From: Lepisosteus oculatus
Lineage: Eukaryota > Chordata > Actinopteri > Semionotiformes > Lepisosteidae
Assembly: GCF_040954835.1 (NCBI RefSeq)
Contig: NC_090706.1
Span: 36,031,148 to 36,095,147 of the forward strand
Length of the DNA: 64,000 nucleotides
Direction of reading: 5' to 3'
The notes beneath the pieces were generated by a model. It saw nothing but the letters and a program-made list of their open reading frames with translations. It ran no database searches and had not been told where the DNA came from. Below are positions 60,801-64,000 of this stretch, one piece after another. A program made the translations under genes and the position numbers. The stretch's first letter is position 1. Every line of letters begins with the position of its first letter.

Positions 60801-63800
60801 GTAATGCAATGTATATTTACAGGTGATTTGACGTGTATATATGAACTTATTTGGCATTATACTCATCTCACAGATTTCAGTGTTGAAGTGTTTATTCGCT
60901 ATAAATTTACATTAAAGGTACTAAATGGCTACTTCTCACAATAATGAGTTTGTTTATCATGACCCAGAGCTGAGTGCAAAAGTCCTCTCAGAATGATCAC
61001 GATAAATTTCTGAATTATGTTCCTTGGTAATGTATTCCTTACCTTGCAAAGTCATTGTCAAAAGAAATGATGGAAATTACTTATGATCGGTCATTTTTTT
61101 TCCCGTGAAGTTTGCTTTGTAACAACCTCAGTGACCTGTTTTCCAATTGTGTTGATTCAGAAATTATTTGGTAAACCCTTGCTTATTAAAATTTGCCATT
61201 GCTGTACTGCAGTTCACTCCAGTTCTACTTTTTTAATCCCTGACCTCCATTTATTATATGCCCGTTCAATTTAAATGTAACTTTCATTCAATTAAATCAT
61301 TAGACCTCTTTTTAATGAATCCTTTGGGAAAGTTCACAATGCTTGTTGAAAGCCTCAACGCTGGCCTTTGTGTAATACCTAATTAATATATGCTAAACCA
61401 ATTTGTTTTGTTTGACAAATATTTCTATTTCTATTTCTTGTTTGTCTTCTTAATACAGGAAAGCCTTAGCAATTATTCTGGGTGAGGGGAAAAAAATAGA
61501 GCAACCCTGACTGGAAGCCTGAATTGTGACTGAGTACCCGGCACTGACATTACCACATTTCATGGACTGTAGATGCTCTATGTTTTGCTTCTCTTTTCTG
61601 CCTTGACTTGTGCTTCATTCAAAGACTTGACATCTGACATGTTGAAAAAGCTGCGGTGGAAACAATTCTTCAAAGAAGACTTGCCTTTTTCTTGCTCTTG
61701 TTGTTAGGCTAAACAGTCACTGTGGATACCCAGCTCTGCGGTTTGTTCTAAGCTGCCCTAACTTGAATCATTTTATCCATTAATATCCCTGCTTGTAGTG
61801 GAAGTACTTAATTTTCCCTTACCAAAAGCACTGAAGTAAAATATTTTCCAATCCCCGTTTTCAGAGCATATGAGATTGTGTATTGTGTGGGTGGTACAGA
61901 ATTAGCTTCACTAGCTTGACTGCAGACTCCTGAAAGAGCCAAGGTCCAGGCTGAGGGGGTGTACAATCAGTTCTGCAAAGGAGTCTCTTTTGAAGTTGTT
62001 AAAGACTTGAATTTCCGATTGGAGCTGGAGGTCCTGATACCAGCCAGATGACAAAGCTTTTTTTTAGAAAAACAAATCAAACAAAATGTAACAAAATGTG
62101 CTCTCACTTTGCTCCTGGACACCATTAAAACTTAGGTTGACTTTTTAATGTATGTGTGATTGAAAGTGAACAGGATGGCATGTGAGCAACTGTGCACCCC
62201 AGCATAGCATTTCTGAGTGGACACGCACATATTGGAGGGTTGAGGCAAAATAGAAAATTCCTGTAGGCTTTGGCTGTGGCTGCAAAGGCAATTCTACTGT
62301 AACAAATCGAAGGGCAGCCACATCCATCTACAAAGTATTGTGTCTCTAGCTTTTTAATCATTCTTTATCACAAAACACACAGCCTAAACACAGAGTCACT
62401 CAGAGTCTACAGGGGAATTGTGCAGGATGTTAGAACATTTTTTCTTTTGATTATATTAAGTAGAAAAGCTCTCAAAGGACCTAGATTTTTCCTTTTTTTT
62501 GTCTCTACTTTTATGGATTGACTTGCTTAAGAATATACTTTTTTTTTACTGTAGAAATATACTGTGCAAAAATCTAAAATTTTGTAACAAAGTATATTCA
62601 TAAAGTTTTATGGATAAAATGTGGAATTAATAGCAATATTAAAGATGATCTAAAGACAGAACATCTCCAGTCTAGAAATAAAACATCTGGCTTCTCAAAT
62701 GTGTTTGTATAGTGTAAAGCTGGTGTAGGGCTGCATTGCCCTAAACTGTATCTAGAAAAGGACTTTTGAGTAGCAGATAGTCTTTGCTAAGTAGGCAGTT
62801 CTATAGGATCAATTTGTTTTCTATCGATGTCTATATCCAAAGAACTTACCAATCAAAGATTAGAGTTGGCGTAAATCATGGACTTTCATAATAATTCCAG
62901 AAAACAATTCCAGTCTGATTTATTAGGTCTATTACCTTTTTTCAAAATGGAGCTTTCAAGGGATTGAATCCTTTAAGGTTCGAGTATACAGTTATTGGAT
63001 TTTTGCATTTATGTATGTATTAGTTGGATTTTTGGCTGCGATTCGGGAATAAAAGCTCTTGATGAACTGCTTCTCAACAGGTAGAGGATGTGACTGCAAA
63101 TTTGGTATACTAAATAAAAATGAAGCATCAGAAGAGGAATTTGTCTGAAATCAGTATTAAACAATGACTTGTAAAATAATTTAAGAATTGTGCCATTTTA
63201 ACATTTCTTGTCTTGCATCCTTTGTTGGTTCTTTTGTACTACTGTAGTATAGAGGACTTCTCCTTATTATCCATAATTCAGAAACTGAGAAAATGTTGCA
63301 GAAAGTGCGATGGATATGCTGGTCAGTGGAATCTTTCCTTTGCAGACAGTAAGAAAGATGCCAGAAAGTGAAACAGAACTGACATACAGTAGATAAGAGA
63401 GATAATTAATGAAAGGCAGGAGAATGTCCAGAAGAGAAAATTTCACCAGTTAAGACGGCATATACGTAGGAATGGGCAGAGCAAACTGATGTCTGTTTTA
63501 GCAAACATCCTTCTTTGTACAGGTTTCCTTCTGGTCTGCTGGAAAGGTTTCCTGTGTATGTAAAGTTCTGCCTTTTAGTTACTTGTGAAAAGTTAGCTTG
63601 TATATAGTACATTCTACAAATTAAAATCCAATAACGTGCTGCCTTTTCAAGAACATCCTAATCGACGTGCATGTTTTTAATTTGTTCAATAATGAGTTTC
63701 TCTTAATATCTGTGCTTGTTCTTTGTGTGAAGTCTCTATGTATTATTGATTGTTTCTAAGTTTTTCCACCAAGACACCAAATCAGATTCTTGTACTGTAC

Positions 63801-64000
63801 ATGCAACATATTACTTCTGATGATGAGCTTCTGATTTACTTCAAAATCAGCAATGATTATCCTCCTTTGTGCTACAGTGACATTCAGGATCCATTTGCTG
63901 ACTACAGCTCTCCTGATGTCCAAAGTTTCCAAATTGAGCCTCAGTCAGTTTTGGGGCTGTAGTGAGGACTCAAGGCCATAGCTGGGAGGTTGCTGATATG
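57851..64000. other. Noncoding DNA to the window end
   Basis: No exon of the transporter or of another gene could be recognised. An (AT)n run lies near 58645. Open frames near 58823-59149 and 63750-63962 lack family similarity. The small ORF at 61573 is listed separately. Confidence 0.45.
61573..61707 (+). CDS. Small ORF with a signal-peptide-like start (44 aa), uncertain
   Basis: ATG at 61573 opens 44 codons to TAG at 61707. The first 15 residues, MLYVLLLFSALTCAS, look like a signal peptide: hydrophobic core, then small residues at a possible cleavage site. The rest is short and charged (LKKLRWKQFFKEDL) and ends in FSCSCC. About 110 bp upstream TTCTTAATACAG could be an acceptor. It could be the first coding exon of an unseen secreted protein, a micropeptide, or chance. 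No family recognised. Confidence 0.2.
   Translation: MLYVLLLFSALTCASFKDLTSDMLKKLRWKQFFKEDLPFSCSCC

Noticed and set aside
63750..63962. Open frame near the window end, with an acidic tail containing DIQDPFADYSSPDVQ
   Set aside because: It looks somewhat protein-like but starts at TTG, has only a weak acceptor upstream and no similarity to the missing transporter C-terminus or to a neighbour such as FAT2 that I can see. An exon of another gene cannot be excluded.

Overview
This window is intergenic and intronic DNA from a vertebrate, most likely a ray-finned fish. Genes are split by GT-AG introns, the sequence is AT-rich, and only a few percent is coding. Interspersed repeats look like fish elements: L2- and CR1-type LINE ends, a tRNA-derived SINE, hAT-like and Tc1-like DNA elements, and a foldback element. 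Long introns and old, degraded repeats would suit a non-teleost such as gar, bowfin or sturgeon. That is an impression, not a proof.

Three protein genes can be read. (1) At 11042-12430 (+), three exons encode a complete 186-residue four-pass membrane protein of the claudin/clarin type; I cannot name its ortholog. (2) At 15934-17139 (-) lies atox1, the cytosolic copper chaperone, rebuilt as exactly 68 residues from three exons. Its second intron can only keep the frame with a GC donor, and the first is best explained by one too. (3) At 18061-33770 (+) lies a proton-coupled amino acid transporter of the SLC36A1/PAT1 type. It has a CpG-rich noncoding first exon followed by nine coding exons giving about 379 residues. 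The last exon or exons (roughly 90-100 residues expected) were not found in the remaining 30 kb.

atox1 and the slc36a1-like gene are head to head, with about 0.9 kb between the atox1 start codon and the slc36a1-like first exon, so they may share a divergent promoter. The first exon of the transporter carries a TCACGTGA palindrome like the CLEAR element of lysosomal genes. ATOX1 and SLC36A1 are also near each other on human 5q33.1, which supports both names.

Layout: 1-11 kb, intergenic, with an inverted pair of an interspersed repeat, a tRNA-Arg-like relic and LINE fragments; 11-12.6 kb, claudin-like gene; 12.6-15.8 kb, intergenic with a CTCF-like site; 15.8-17.2 kb, atox1; 17.2-18.1 kb, shared upstream region; 18.1-33.8 kb, transporter exons with antisense SINEs and foldback elements in the introns; 33.8-64 kb, apparently one very long intron or flanking DNA holding only repeats, a 20-bp tandem repeat and a small ORF with a signal-peptide-like start. 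No new multi-gene system is evident. The strongest unusual signals are the atox1 splice donors and the missing end of the transporter.
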